NCBI RefSeq assembly: GCF_030269925.1
Contig: NC_085127.1
Location: forward strand, 1,929,501-1,993,500
DNA length: 64,000 nt
Direction: 5' to 3'
Source of the DNA: Bombyx mori
Taxonomy: Eukaryota; Arthropoda; Insecta; Lepidoptera; Bombycidae
The notes beneath the pieces are model-generated. The model did not search any database, was not told the DNA's origin, and saw only the letters and a list, made by a program, of their open reading frames with translations. Positions 49,188-61,722 of this stretch are shown piece after piece. The position numbers and the translations under genes are program-made. Position 1 is the first letter of the stretch. Each line of letters begins with the position of its first letter.

Positions 49188-49434
49188 TCTTTTTTTTATT
49201 GCTTAGATGGGTGGACGAGCTCACAGCCCACCTGGTGTTAAGTGGTTACTGGAGCCCATAGACATCTACAACGTAAATGCGCCACTCACCTTGAGATATA
49301 AGTTCTAAAGTCTCAAGTATAGTTACAACGGCTGCCCCACCCTTCAAACCGAAACGCTTTACTGCTTCACGGCAGAAATAGGCAGAGCAGTGGTACCTAC
49401 CCGTGCGGACTCACAAGAGGTCCTACCAGCAGTT
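49188..49434 (-). mobile_element. Family A SINE tail unit
   Basis: Poly-T, then a near-consensus unit ending 'aggtcctaccagcagttaa'. Confidence 0.87.
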
Positions 49435-51984
49435 AAACACGAACAAATTTCAAATATTTCACTTGAAAGTGAATACTGATATTGATTATATAATCAAACA
49501 GCAAAATGACATACTGAAAATAGAGGGTTGCGTTAAAAAAAAATTGGGTACATTTTAAATTTTATGATCTGTGCAATTTGAAGGTAGCCCTCTCCTTGGA
49601 AGTCCTCATTTCATTTAGTTTTTGTGCAATTAACGTTAAATAAATAATCATTTATTATAATTACATAATGCGAGTAAAAAGTGCATGTTTGTTGAACAAA
49701 TTATCATAAATCAGACCAATTAACCGAACGGTTCCATATAATCCATAATTGGCAATTATCGTTCAATATTCTAATTCCGACAACACTGGAACGCAGACCT
49801 ATAATTAGTGCTTAAAGGTCGGACCGACAAAAACATACATCTCACTGACAAAAAAAAAACAAGTCAGAGGATTCTATCATAGTCTATAACACTATTTATC
49901 GGTCAATACGGGTATGCAATCCTGGTATCATCGAGCTATTTTTTTACTTCCTTATCATGCTTACATGAAGGAATCCTATGTGTAGGCGGTATTTGATTTC
50001 TTTGAAGGGTAGCAATCGCTTCAATGCAACTAAGAACGTGGCCCCCTGTCTAAAAATGGAGGCAAAATTCCATTTTATAGTCTCTATGTATTGGTCCTAC
50101 ACCTTTACAGCTGTGGTCTCGTCAGCGTAAAGTTTATCTATCGTCTTTGTATCTATAGTTTCATTTCTTATCGAAAGCTTAAATTTAGCCTTTGTTGTTT
50201 TCATGAAGAATAAATTTATTTGGGTAAAAAATATCAGAAACAGTCTAGAAGTTTCTAAACGGAGTCTCATACACAATCAAATTTTACTTTATCACATTAG
50301 TGTAGTTAGTAGACAATATAAAACTTCAAACATTATTTATTTAATAATAATTAATTTACATATTTGCATTAAGACGCAAATTATGATTAAATGTAATTAA
50401 TTCCCAAACGAGTACCAGGCGAACATAACAACATCGGAGTTAATAAATTAATGGTTTAATCGGGAGTACGTGAAGCGAGCGCGCGACCGTTGGCGGTTGC
50501 TCACACGCCGCGCACGTTACGTCGGGAAACGGAAAGCACAGCTGTCAATGTTTGTCGGTTCATAAAGACATGCTTATTCGTTGCCCCGTTAATAAAGTTT
50601 CATTGAGTCGGCGAGACTCGAGTCCCTTGGCATTGTTCGCGCGACGCGTCTTTACAACAGCCGAAGCGACTTGCGATATGCGAGGGGATACTTAATAAGT
50701 TTATTCACTCGGCACCTTGAACCAATACTTTATTTCAATCGTACCTTAATGATGAGGCACCACATAAAAATATAGTTATGAAAATATTGTAGTTGTCAAC
50801 GATTGTAATGACATATTTGAAGAGGACAGACCCATGTGTACTGTGTACTACGAAATGATCACGATTTTATGATTAATTAGGTAACGCTTTCGTAATAGTG
50901 TGCGATTCCGTTTGTTTATTATGAGATCGGCTTGACTAAGTCCCTGGCACTGTCAATGTTCTGCGATAATAGAGATCCACAAGAACCCATATAATTTATG
51001 TTATTCTAGTCTTAAAATCAAACCATTAAGAGTATAAGTGACGTAACAAGCAATTAACTTTTTAAATAAAGCTGTCTTTTGTGAATCCGTTTTCATATAT
51101 ATCTGGATCTCTGTTGAAACTTCAACACGATCCTAAGTGGCTTCATTTAACATTCTTGTAACTTTATTTCGTTTACTTTTTATTTTAAAACGAAATGTAA
51201 GCAATGACAGCTGCTATTGTGAACGATAATAAGCCCGCGTTGTTTTTTAATGCGACACTAAAACGCAATCGACTGTCAAATGTATTTTTATTACAACAAG
51301 ATGTGGTTAACTTGGATCGATGTGGAACAAATGTTTTTTTTTTACCAAACTCCTACTATTATAACACTGCTAGCAAACTGATGAACGATGAAACAGTTTT
51401 TATGACGTAAGTATTATTTGAGTGAAATGGAAAAAACGGCCATTGTTGAATATGTTATTCCGTTTGTAAAAAGAACTATAGATTATATTATATACCTACA
51501 CTAATGCACAATAAAAAAACAAAATGGCGCGCAAAAACAATAGCATTTTCTTCTAAAATTGAAAGTTGCATGAAAAACAATGTTACTGTTTCTATTTGTA
51601 AATTGTTTTTTTTTTAAATAAACCTTAGAGGTCTGGCATTTGACCAAAACATTGCACGGTTCTTGGCTGCAATAATTTTAAATTGAAACTATTTTTTATA
51701 ACTTTATTTAATGAAATTTACTTAGTTTATTACAAATGTTTGTTACAACGATTTTTTCATCTCTTTTCTTTATTCATCTTCATTCGACAAGATAAGTGTA
51801 CTGTTTTTTTTTTTCGAATAAGTAATTGAAGTTAAAATGTTAAGATTTATCTGCTTCAGTTTGTCTTCTCGGCTGTCTGACTTTAAAATTAATACTCTTT
51901 TTTGTACAAAATCCGAGGGTTGCTTAAACATTATGTAGCTCAAAATTCCACCAGCAATTTCCTTTCTGGGTGAACTTTCTTATT
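49435..51984. other. Unannotated DNA, one CpG-rich spot
   Basis: A CpG-rich spot at about 50465-50660 (e.g. gcgagcgcgcgaccg) in otherwise AT-rich DNA. No gene or repeat recognised. Confidence 0.4.
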
Positions 51985-52206
51985 GCAAAGCTAATGTATG
52001 TACGTGCTCACGGTCTAATTGGTGTTAAGTGATTACCAGAGCCCTAAAAGCACCATAACATAAATGCCGCTACCTTGAATAATGCAGTCTCAATTGTATT
52101 ATGTAATCACTATTCCATACTCCGAACTCATGACCTCTTCGCGGCAGAAATAGCTACAGGTTTGTGGTACCTACTCGTGTGGGCTCATAGTACACCTACC
52201 TACCTT
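51985..52206 (-). mobile_element. Family A SINE, strongly decayed
   Basis: Family A words in order: 'tattgcaaagct', 'ggtgttaagtgattaccaga', 'cataaatgccgctaccttga', 'cggcagaaatag', 'tggtacctactcgtg'. Confidence 0.65.
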
Positions 52207-55200
52207 TAAGCCTCTCAACTCTATATTCCAAATATAGAACTACTTTGTGTGCAGTAAAAGCGAAAATATTTTGAAAACGAATTGACATAAAGTTAGCTTT
52301 TAAATTATTGTTTACCAATTAATACATTTGCATGTGAGTTCCATACAAGCTGCAATAGTACATGTGTGCATGCCACGAAGAACATTGGCATTTAGATCGC
52401 ACAGCGCCTGCGCAATTTTTTGTTTTTTTTTCATTTACTAATGAAGCAGAATGCTGTACTAATACATCAAGCCGTTTGTTTGACTATGGTTTGGCTTATT
52501 CTATAATGGCGGACAATTATTGACGCGCGCTTTCAAAATAATACCTCTTGGCATGAAATTATATATAAAAAATGGGTATACTATTTTTTTTGATTTAAAT
52601 CAAAATAAGAATTGTATATTTACAAAACAATGTGTTGTTTATTTTCAACTAGGTGGCTGTTGATGTGAAATGTTTCTGAAAAGTCGCTGTATTAATTTGG
52701 TCCAGACTCTGCGAATACCCAAGCAATACTACCAACAATACATTGTATGTTTAATCTATGATATTTAATATGTGCTGTGTTATGCTGTGTTTTTGGTATT
52801 TGCATATATATTTTTCAATAAAAAAATACGTCTACTCTTTGATTGACTGGTAAAGAATGTCTTAGGGATAAGTCCGCTACTGTACTCTTGTGCATTATGT
52901 TAGATAAATAAAATAGTGCGAGTTGTTTAATCGTCTTTGTGCCGGTTCTCCATAGGTACATTTAAGTAACCGTTATAGAATTGTCGTTAGACAGATAAGT
53001 TAAAAGTACAATTACAAGACTATCAATAAATTTGTGAGGCGGTTGAGGCCGCGCCGGGTGCTAGGCAGGTGTGTGAAGACGGGCGTACAGTCGCGTACAA
53101 AAAAATTTATACAAACATTAATTTTAATTATTCAAACCTTGAATATTACGCGTTATGAATGGATTTTATTTTATTTACGTATAAACGTATTATATGGTTT
53201 TTTTTTTCGTAATTTTGTCGCCGTCTGTACAAATGTGTGCGGTAGTTGGACGATGTTAGTGCATCAGAGATATGGTTAGTTATGAGCCAACACATTTATA
53301 TGTGTCGGTTGATACAAACGACAATGTTTGGGAGTTGAGATACCCTAAATTTGTAGTGTAATAGTCACCGTTCGACTATAATTTTTATTACAGTAATTTG
53401 AGTTGGCGCGCTAAGTTTTGTTTACTAGCAGATAGTCCGCTTGCCTACTGCGTAGTAGAATAAAAAAATAATTATGTTTTAAAGGGTCATATGAATATGA
53501 AATTTCTGGTCGAAAGAGAAGTCTAAATTATTTATGTGAATAAGTTTATATATTCTCGCGTTTTGTAGATAAATTAATATGTTTGCGACCTCTGACGCGA
53601 TTTAGTTAATGTATGAATAGAACACATGGCTTGTTACTAAGATGGAACGGAACATTTTTTTTGTTCACGAAATAAGCGATATTCGCACATCTGCTGTTCC
53701 CAGGTCTTCGACATCCAATAGTTCACGTTTTATCTTGTCATTAACTCGCTGTTTCACGGTTACGTGTGGAGCCAGTGTGCCGCGATTAATCTCGATTTAG
53801 AACTTAGCCGATGAGCTCCCAGAAGACTGAGTAATGGAAGTCTGCCGCGACCATTACCGGCCTTTCACAGAAATAAATCGAAATGGAGTGAAGCTGATCT
53901 GCGGTGTTGGCTGACAGCGCGAGATGGATTGTTGTCAACATTAGCGCGGAGTCTGGAGTTTGCGCGCTGAAACTGCATACCGAGATTACAACACTAGTTA
54001 CAGCAGGAGCGCGACTTGAACCAACTACGCTCGAATTAAGAGCACATTTCAAACAACAGCTTCTGAGTAATCTCAATTCGATCGTACCCAACGAGTACAC
54101 GACGTAAAATCATGACAATCGATTCCGAACTCAGAAATAGCACGACTCAAGGTCTATAATTATATGAAGCAGTGTTCGCGCCGGATTACGGCTTATTCGT
54201 GCTGCCGCGGCAATTAGGAAGTCATTCATTAGGGTCCCTAAGTTTCGCAGACGTGGGGGTGCCGACGCACTCTGACGTCACGCTACTCTTTCGCGTTCGT
54301 TATGATGATCGAGAACGATTTGTTGTCGGCCGCGAGTTCACTAACAATAAGTAGCCTTGTACAAGAATGCAGGGCTGCCAGCATAGGGCCCTATACAAAC
54401 AGTGGGTCGGGAGAGCTTCCTTCTTACTGAGGCGATGGCGCCACGCTGAGCGAAAAGGACGGGAAACGAACCTAAAATAAATCTTCAAACTGTCGTAGTA
54501 GGAACGACTGGTACGGCCGAAGATCTCATTTCGAGGCGCGATAAGGACGCAAGATGCGGTTAGCGGCGTCCCAGAATGCATCTGTCAAGTTACACAAAAA
54601 ACGGAGCACTGGAATTTCGGGACGTCTCCGCGTCGACGGGACACATGCCCGTTTATTTTTTCCGAGCGGAGTAGTTTCATTCAAAAATTGTCAACGAATA
54701 GGAGATTTGTGTAATCTTGTTAAAGTAATAGCGGCCGGCCCACAGTTAACAACCAATTTAGCGATTGTTCAAAACTAATGGTCCCATTTTTGACATTTAT
54801 TGGTATTTTGTTTGGTCTGTGCATGGGCTTAAGGAGCATAAGTGTTTTTTAAGTAACTATCAAATATGAAACGATAATTTTGTGTGTATTAATTGAAAAC
54901 TAAAAATGTAAAAAGAAAGCGAAGTCGTGAGAAATCAATAAATAGTTTCGGTTTCAGTTTCCGGTCAGTGCAATAGAGCAATGCATTGATCGTTTCGCAC
55001 ACGTCTACCAGGCGCGCAGCAATATGCAGGAGCCGAAGCCTTGACCCTGACTGCGGTGGCGTCGACCGGAACGTACGCCGAGCTACATTGCGAATCTGAC
55101 TCGACTATTCACCGCCTGTTCGTTTCTTCGATCCTAGTACATTCTGTTCGCGCAGTATTCTTTTTTTGTAGAAATGATTAACTACTCAAAAGACGTGTCG

Positions 55201-55883
55201 GTGAGTATTCGGTTTAATAAAAAACGAAAACAAACTATTACTTGTCCAACATTCCCACAGTATTCCAAACAAAACGTAGCCCGATTTTTTTAACGTCCAT
55301 AATAGAAGTGGAAACGGTTCGGTAACATTAAAATCGAGAGTTATTGTCCTGTGAGATTACAAGTATGAAGTGTTGAGGAGCGAGGCCGGTGGAGGGGTTG
55401 GAAGTCATTGATGCGAACCGGTCCGACTCGTCACAGAACCGGCTCTCTATGACGGGGATGAATAACTTACCCAAAGGCCCCGGGAACACTAACGCTCTGG
55501 ACATTGTTAGCGCGCCGACCGTTTCTGATGTACAACTTACCAATTACAATTACCGAATTCTCGGGGCCATTAGAGCCCTACCGACGAAGCACGAGTCGAC
55601 ATGCCCAATAAAGCGTCTATCGACAAAGTCATAGCCGCGTTATTGAAATTGGTGTAACAGATAAATTACATAACGAATTTGTTACTTTGAGGTTCACGGT
55701 CGTGGCTCGATGTGGTCTCTGTATGAGCACGGCGGACTCGTCTTGTCTCGAATATTTATATAAAAACCAGTTACAGCTGATACAACGAACGGACGACGTG
55801 TGGGAATATAGGGCAATCAGAGACACCCTCTATTGTAATTGCCTGTAAATGTACTTATTATTAAGTAAGTGACCGTTTTTTTT
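52207..55883. other. Repeat-poor 3.7-kb stretch
   Basis: No mobile element recognised. GC/CpG rises at about 53750-55800, where frames occur on both strands but none is domain-like. No gene supported. Confidence 0.4.
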
Positions 55884-56072
55884 AGTCTTATGAGTCCGCA
55901 CGGGTGGGTTTGACTACCCTGTCTAGTTCTGCCGCGAAACAGTAATGTGTTTCAAGGTTAGAGCAGCCATCGTGCTTTAAAACTGAGACTTATAACTCAG
56001 TTTCCAGGTGAATGGCATTTACGTTGTTGATGTCTACGGGCTCCCGTAATCACTTAGCACTGAGTGAGCTAA
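55884..56072 (+). mobile_element. Family A SINE tail unit, decayed
   Basis: 'tgagtccgcacgggtgggtt', 'ttctgccgcgaaacagtaat', 'gcatttacgttgttgatgtc' and 'cacttagcactgagtgagct', with internal losses. Confidence 0.75.
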
Positions 56073-56357
56073 AGCTTTTTTATTTACAAACATAACTAGA
56101 AGACTGTACAGATATTTGTGCAAATTCTCTCATTACCTCTATGCTCAAAAAGAATAGTGTTCGCTAACTATACGAAGCACAGATTTCTTCTCTCTCTAGA
56201 ATGCCAACAACGGCACTAACTTTAGTCACAATCTGATGAAAGGTCCAGGAATGCAGGTAACAAACAAACATACAAACGTTTTGTTTAGAAGACAATTCCC
56301 CGGTGTGGTCGTATTTAAATATATGTACAAACATCCTCATATTCACGTTATCTACTT
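56073..56357. other. Unannotated DNA
   Basis: Nothing recognised. Confidence 0.35.
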
Positions 56358-56440
56358 ATAGATAATTGACGAGCATACGGGCCACCCGATGTTGAACTGT
56401 CACAACCGCTCATGAACTTGTATATCCAGGCAATACACTC
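56358..56440 (-). mobile_element. Family C fragment, decayed
   Basis: 'tagataattgacgagcatac', 'gggccacccgatgttgaact' and 'catgaacttgtatatccagg' follow the family C layout. Confidence 0.5.
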
Positions 56441-56755
56441 AGACATCTAATATCCAATAGCCCACATACCGACCCATACCGGGAATTGAACCAATAGTGT
56501 AGTAGTCACAAGACCGAAGTGATTCTACTTCGCGATTTTATGTATTGCACAAGTCAGTGGTACAAAGGCACCGACAGGAGACGCAGATCGACTTCGGTTA
56601 TCGGCAGTCGACACGAGTCTACGGCCGGACGTGACGTCACTGTGCTAACGTGAACTCAAGAATTTTAAACAACCTCCTTTTGGTGTTATAGCATCTCGGG
56701 TCTGCGATGAACACAATAGACGAAGGAATCTTCGAAGCGTGCACGCCGACATCTC
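56441..56755. other. Unannotated DNA with a perfect CRE-like palindrome
   Basis: GTGACGTCAC at 56631-56640; see findings. Nothing else recognised. Confidence 0.35.
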
Positions 56756-56935
56756 TCTACTAATAATAAATACAAGCGTGAAAATTTGTATGTGCAGATA
56801 TGTGTTACTTAATCACACAAAAATATCTGAGCGATTTGAGTAAAATTTCACACAGCAATGGTTTGTAACCTGGAGTAACACACAAGACATATTTATCATA
56901 TAAAAAAAATGTTATTATTTTAATAAAAATATCTA
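56756..56935 (+). mobile_element. Helitron-like repeat, 5' part
   Basis: Starts TCTACTAATAATAAATACAA and continues with the layout of moth Helitron repeats ('gtgaaaatttgtatgtgcag', 'tttgtaacctggagtaac'). The CTAG end was not found. Confidence 0.45.
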
Positions 56936-57568
56936 TATACACGAAAATCAATCAAATCAATCAATCAAATTTATCTTTTGTGTTTGTTTGTCCTCTATTC
57001 GTTTCTGAACTATTTATCCAATTGTAAATAAACTTTGTACAGTTGTTCGCATCCAATGTTCAACAGATCGAAGTTTATCACAAAAGTCATACCGGAGAGT
57101 AGTAAATGCAATAGTTTAAAAAACATATGCATATTAAGTTAATTCCCGAAATTCACCATCATGACCTACTGACATATAGATAGATCGCTTTCATTAAACT
57201 ATAGCTATTATTCGTAACTCTATCCCAATTGAATAAAGTTCAAAATATGAAAACAATTTATTTGACAAGCAATATTCAAACACGTATTATTAAGCATTCA
57301 GATCATATGGAGCGCGAATAGAAAAAGGTCGTATCAGACTTCGACTGGAATCAACAATGCTATTGCTAAATATTCATCCGTGGAAATCTATTTTAGTATT
57401 CTTTTGTTTGTTAGCTAAAGGTTTACATTATAAATAAATCGTGTACAGATTCTGGGTTGCTTCGGGTGAAAACGTGCCGAATGGTCTTGCCAATTTACTA
57501 AAAACTTAGGACTCGCTTCGATTCTTTTTATCCTAAAATAAGTTAAATAGAACGTTTTTAGGTACGTA
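56936..57568. other. Unannotated AT-rich DNA
   Basis: Short ATCA/ATCAA tandem at about 56950-56970; otherwise nothing. Confidence 0.4.
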
Positions 57569-57899
57569 TCTATATATTAATACGTGAAACAAAAACTTTG
57601 TAGCTCTTTTTACAAAAACTGCGCCGACGGAGGAGTATGAAATTTCCCACACTTATAGAGAATATAGAGAAGGAGTGCAGAATGCTAATTTTTTTTTTTA
57701 ATTATCCATAAAAAATACATTACACACACTACCATGTATTTGACACACACACGCATGCATACTATTTATTTGTTTATTGTCAAACTTTCCTTATTGCTTA
57801 AAGTCTGTGGTCAAATTGAGAATAGATTAATTAGAATAATGTACAAACTTATAATTTCAATTAATTATAGTCGAATTTCGACTACCGGGAGACCACTAG
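57569..57899 (+). mobile_element. Non-autonomous Helitron, family F, intact ends, internal deletion (331 bp)
   Basis: TC after A57568, the tagtcgaa/ttcgacta stem near the 3' end, and CTAG at 57896-57899 before T. It lacks about 80 internal bases relative to the 1047 copy. Confidence 0.85.
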
Positions 57900-58009
57900 T
57901 ACATATTATTAAGAAACTATCGTAATTTTAAACTTGTTCTTTGACGTATTGGAATCCTATACATTTCTATTTATAGCTTTAAACAGTCACAGGTTCCGAT
58001 TTCGTGGGT

Positions 58010-58125
58010 AGCAGGCAGCAGAGCAGATGTTTCTTGTTGGGTGGTGTCATTCACGTTACGATATCTATTGGCTCCAGAAATCTCTTAGCTCTAAGTAAGC
58101 AGTTTCACTATCTGCCTATCTACCA
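58010..58125 (+). mobile_element. Family A 3' part, decayed
   Basis: 'gggtggtgtcattcacgtta', 'gatatctattggctccagaa' and 'ctatctgcctatctaccaac' in family A order. Confidence 0.5.
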
Positions 58126-58760
58126 ACAGCAAAAAGTATTAATTGATCATTAAAATACAAACCGTTTTCTTTTTTTTTATGTTCGTCTCAAGGGTAAATA
58201 GCGCCATCAAAAGACAGCACGGCAAATCGCCGTTTGAATGGAACAGAATACCCAACTATGAAACGCAGATATAAAATAAACTAAAAAAACTTGAATAGAG
58301 CCTGAACTTAAAGGTAAAGCTTTTATTAAGTTCAAAATAATGGAGCTTCAAAGATGCATGGCAAAAGGGAATATTTTTCAACTGAATAAGCACGTATTGA
58401 GTTACTGGCCGGCAAAAAATTGGCGGGTTCCAATCTGGATCCACAGACGCATAAAAAAATAAATACTGGCTGTATGTCCGCAAAGGTACATTTAAAGAAA
58501 GAAAAGTTTTAAAACGAAAAAAAAAAAAACAACTACTTATGACAGTTGGCCGATTCTTTTTAATGTGTACATATGTATGGTAAAGGATATTGAAATTCGA
58601 GAGCCTAAAAACTTAAACACGAAATCTATTGTATAAGTAATATACACGTATTGTGAATTACAATGAATGACTTTCGAATATGCCAAAATTTAGCGACCTA
58701 CTTCAACGATTCATTCTTTAACAGTTACGTATTCAGGTATACACGAAACAAAATTTAACT
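58126..58760. other. Unannotated AT-rich DNA
   Basis: Nothing recognised. Confidence 0.4.
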
Positions 58761-58770
58761 TATGTAGCTT

Positions 58771-59426
58771 TTTTTTCCTACCTATGCTGTTAGCCTTGAG
58801 AGGCTATTTCAGCTTTACCCTAACGTGTAGGTGAGCTCACGGGGCTCAAACCGAAGTGTTGCTAACACTGGTCCTATTTTTTTATTTTTTTATTGCTAGA
58901 TGGTTGGACGAGCTCACAGCCCACCTGGTGTTAAGTGGTTACTGGAGCCCATAGACATCCACAACGTAAATGCGCCACCCACCTTGAGACACAAGTTCTA
59001 AGGTCTCAGTAAAGTTACAACGGCTGTCCCACACTTCAAACCGAAACGCATTACTGCTTCACGGCAGAAATAGGCAGGGCGGTGGTACCCACCCGCGCGG
59101 ACTCACAAGAGGTCCTACCACCACTAATTACGCAAATTATAATTTTGCGGGTTTCATTTTTATTACACGATGTTATACCTTCACCGTGGAAGTCAATCGT
59201 GAACATTTGTTGAGACGTACTCAATTTTTTCATTAGAAAAATTGGTACCCGCCTGAGATTCGAACATCGGTGCATCGCTCAACACGAATGCACCGAACGT
59301 CTTATCCGTTAGGCCAGGACGACTTCTCCTAGCAAGAGCAGTGCTTCGCAGAATCTACCTCCGGATCGGCAACACGATCCACTGAGAAGATCCAGCGAGA
59401 AACTCAGTGGGCTGTGTCTATGGGTT
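58771..59426 (-). mobile_element. Family B SINE-like element, split by a nested family A SINE
   Basis: Left part 58771-58876 (poly-T, 'cctacctatgctgttagcct', 'gtgagctcacggggctcaaa'). Right part 59327-59426 ('tcctagcaagagcagtgctt' ... 'gtgggctgtgtctatgggtt'). Target duplication TATGTAGCTT at 58761-58770 and 59427-59436. Confidence 0.88.
58877..59326 (-). mobile_element. Family A SINE, full-length with tRNA-like head, nested in family B
   Basis: Poly-T, tail unit, body (ttattacacgatgttatacc) and tRNA-like head at about 59243-59326 with the antisense B box 'gattcgaacatc'. Flanked by TCCTA on both sides (58872-58876 and 59327-59331), reconstituting an uninterrupted family B host. Its sequence closely matches 5141-5572. 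Confidence 0.9.
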
Positions 59427-59436
59427 TATGTAGCTT

Positions 59437-60394
59437 TTATTGAACTGTAGGTATTTTGAAAATGTATTTAGTGATGCACAATGAACTTTCGCTCCATTCA
59501 GACTAATTGTATCAAACCATTATAAACAGATTGAATTAGTTATTTATTGAATTAGTTTCACTTAATTAGAAATTGTTGTAAGTTATGTATACTTTCATGT
59601 ATGAATTGAAAAATATATATTTTGTAAGACAGCTGATTCGGGGACTGTCATAGAGGACCGATGTTCAAAGTTACATATGGTTAATTGAAGCATCAAAACA
59701 GATTATACTAATAAATGTTTTGCGGCAGAAATAAGAAAGAATTAATTACTAGTTACCACTTGTGTGCCTACTTCTGCCGCGAAACAGTCATGCTTTGCGT
59801 ACGTTGAAGATAGCAAGTTAAAATCTACCTCCGAAGTACCTATAATAATAAAAGGTATTCAAAAAAAAAACGACGCGCGAACTCCTAACATCCCATTATG
59901 ATACCTCAATATAGTTGAACCTTCTGTATTATTTTTATTGCGGTCTATTTTTATTTTTATTGTTTTTGATCAACACACGCTCACGGCCTCACGTTAATCA
60001 GATACCGGAGTCCGAAGAACGCTGGTCGAATATCCGCTACCCACATCGACACGAGATCGAAGTTAAATTTCATTGTTATGAATGTTCTAGAAGCCGTAAC
60101 TCCATTTCACGAAACGCCCTATCACCATTACAAAAGTATTACATCATTTTAAGGGCCAATTTGAATTTTCAATCGATTTTAAGCATTGAACATGACTACG
60201 AATAATATTACGTGGATATTGACGTCCTTATCCTTGTCGCTGCCTCACCGATCACCAGCAATAGCAAACTTTCAAATGTATTAAACGATTTCTTATGAGT
60301 TTTCTTACTGTATATGTATGTATGTGTGAGTTTTAATAATCTGTTCTATTACATATCTGTATTATTGTTTATATAATTCCATTTTATTATATAT
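59437..60394. other. Mostly unannotated DNA
   Basis: 'cttctgccgcgaaacagtca' at about 59771 is a possible decayed family A trace. The 96-codon frame at 59915-60205 is not protein-like. Confidence 0.35.
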
Positions 60395-60638
60395 TTTTAT
60401 TTATTTATTGCTTAGATGGGTGGGCGAGCTCGCAGCCCACCTGGTGTTAAGTGGTTACTGGAGCCCATGGACATCCACAATGTAAATGCGCCACCCAACT
60501 TGAGATATAAGTTCTAAGGTCTCAAGTATAGTTACAACGGCTGACGCACCCTTCAAACCAAAACGCATTACTGCTTCACGGCAGAAATAGGCAGGGTGGT
60601 GGTACCTACCCGTGCGGACTCACAAGAGGTCCTACCAA
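60395..60638 (-). mobile_element. Family A SINE tail unit, 5' end partly duplicated
   Basis: T/A-rich left end, full tail unit to 'cacaagaggtcctacc'. The last 15 or so bases (cacaagaggtcctta) are then repeated at 60646-60660. Confidence 0.86.
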
Positions 60639-61480
60639 ACTCCTCCACAAGAGGTCCTTACTTGGTATAAATTTTAAAGTTCTAGAAAATTCATAAGATA
60701 TTTGCCATAAATACTATATATTTTCTCGTAAACATGTCAGTGCCAAAACTGTATCAAAAAGATTGAACATTTTGTTTTGTTTTTTACCTTATTTTTGCGG
60801 ATAAACATTTCGTGAATACTAAAATGAATATGTATGAGCGTTCAAATTTTAATATTACGAGGACTAATAAGGATTAAAGAAATCGCGTTCTTATTGAGAT
60901 TTTTAATTAAAATAAAGGATAATTGAGCGATAAAACGTTTGATTGGCGTCGTATGCGACTTTATTGTGATAACTGTATCAAATTTATTTATTTGTTTATA
61001 ACTTCATATACTAGAAAGTATAAAGGCGGACTTAATGCCATAGGCATTCTCTAACAGTCTACCTTAGGGGAGTGCAGAGATGAAGCTTGGTAGGTGTAGT
61101 GTGAAGGTGATATTACTTAAACATAGGTGTTTAAATTACATTATTTATATTACTGAACGCTTCAGTCTGTGAATCTAGTGGTACATTAATATGACGTTTT
61201 AGGCGATCGTTTTAAGCTCATCCGTCATTAAAATAATAAACCTTTGACCAGGAGATCCGGCTTCAATTCCCGATCGGAGCCAGTCTCTATAGAATCTGAA
61301 TATTTTATTTAATGGAATGTGGAGACACGTAACACAGGAGAAAATTCTAGCCTGAAGTCGTTGAGTGTAACGTTTATTAGGTAGTACAGTGACATTTATC
61401 CTAGCGAGACAATACGTCCTACCAGAAGTAGTGAGTTATAGATATGCGCACAGAGATTTATAGTTATTAAAAAGTAAAGT
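60639..61480. other. Unannotated DNA with a possible tRNA-like fragment
   Basis: Around 61235-61280, 'gatccggcttcaattcccg' resembles a B box, much like 31610-31630. No full SINE recognised. Confidence 0.3.
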
Positions 61481-61722
61481 TTTTTTTATTGCTCAGATGG
61501 ATGGACGAGCTCACAGCCCAACTGGTGTTAAGTGGTTACTGGAGCCCATAGATATCTACAACGTAAATGCGCTACCCACCTTGAGATAAGTTCTAAGGTC
61601 TCAAATATAGTTAGAACGGCTGCCCCACCCTTCAAACCGAAACGCATTACTGCTTCACGGCAGAAATAAGCAGGGTGGTGGTACCTACCCGTACGGACTC
61701 ACAAGAGGTCCTACCACCAGTA
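61481..61722 (-). mobile_element. Family A SINE tail unit
   Basis: Poly-T, 'attgctcagatggatggacg' through to 'aggtcctaccaccagtaag'. Confidence 0.87.

Noticed and set aside
59915..60205. 96-codon frame with a hydrophobic start resembling a signal peptide
   Set aside because: The hydrophobic run comes from a T-rich stretch; the remainder is not protein-like and has no homologue I recognise.
2515..61722. Assigning the published names Bm1 and BMC1 firmly to families A and B
   Set aside because: I remember both names for silkworm repeats of this kind, but cannot verify from sequence alone which matches which.
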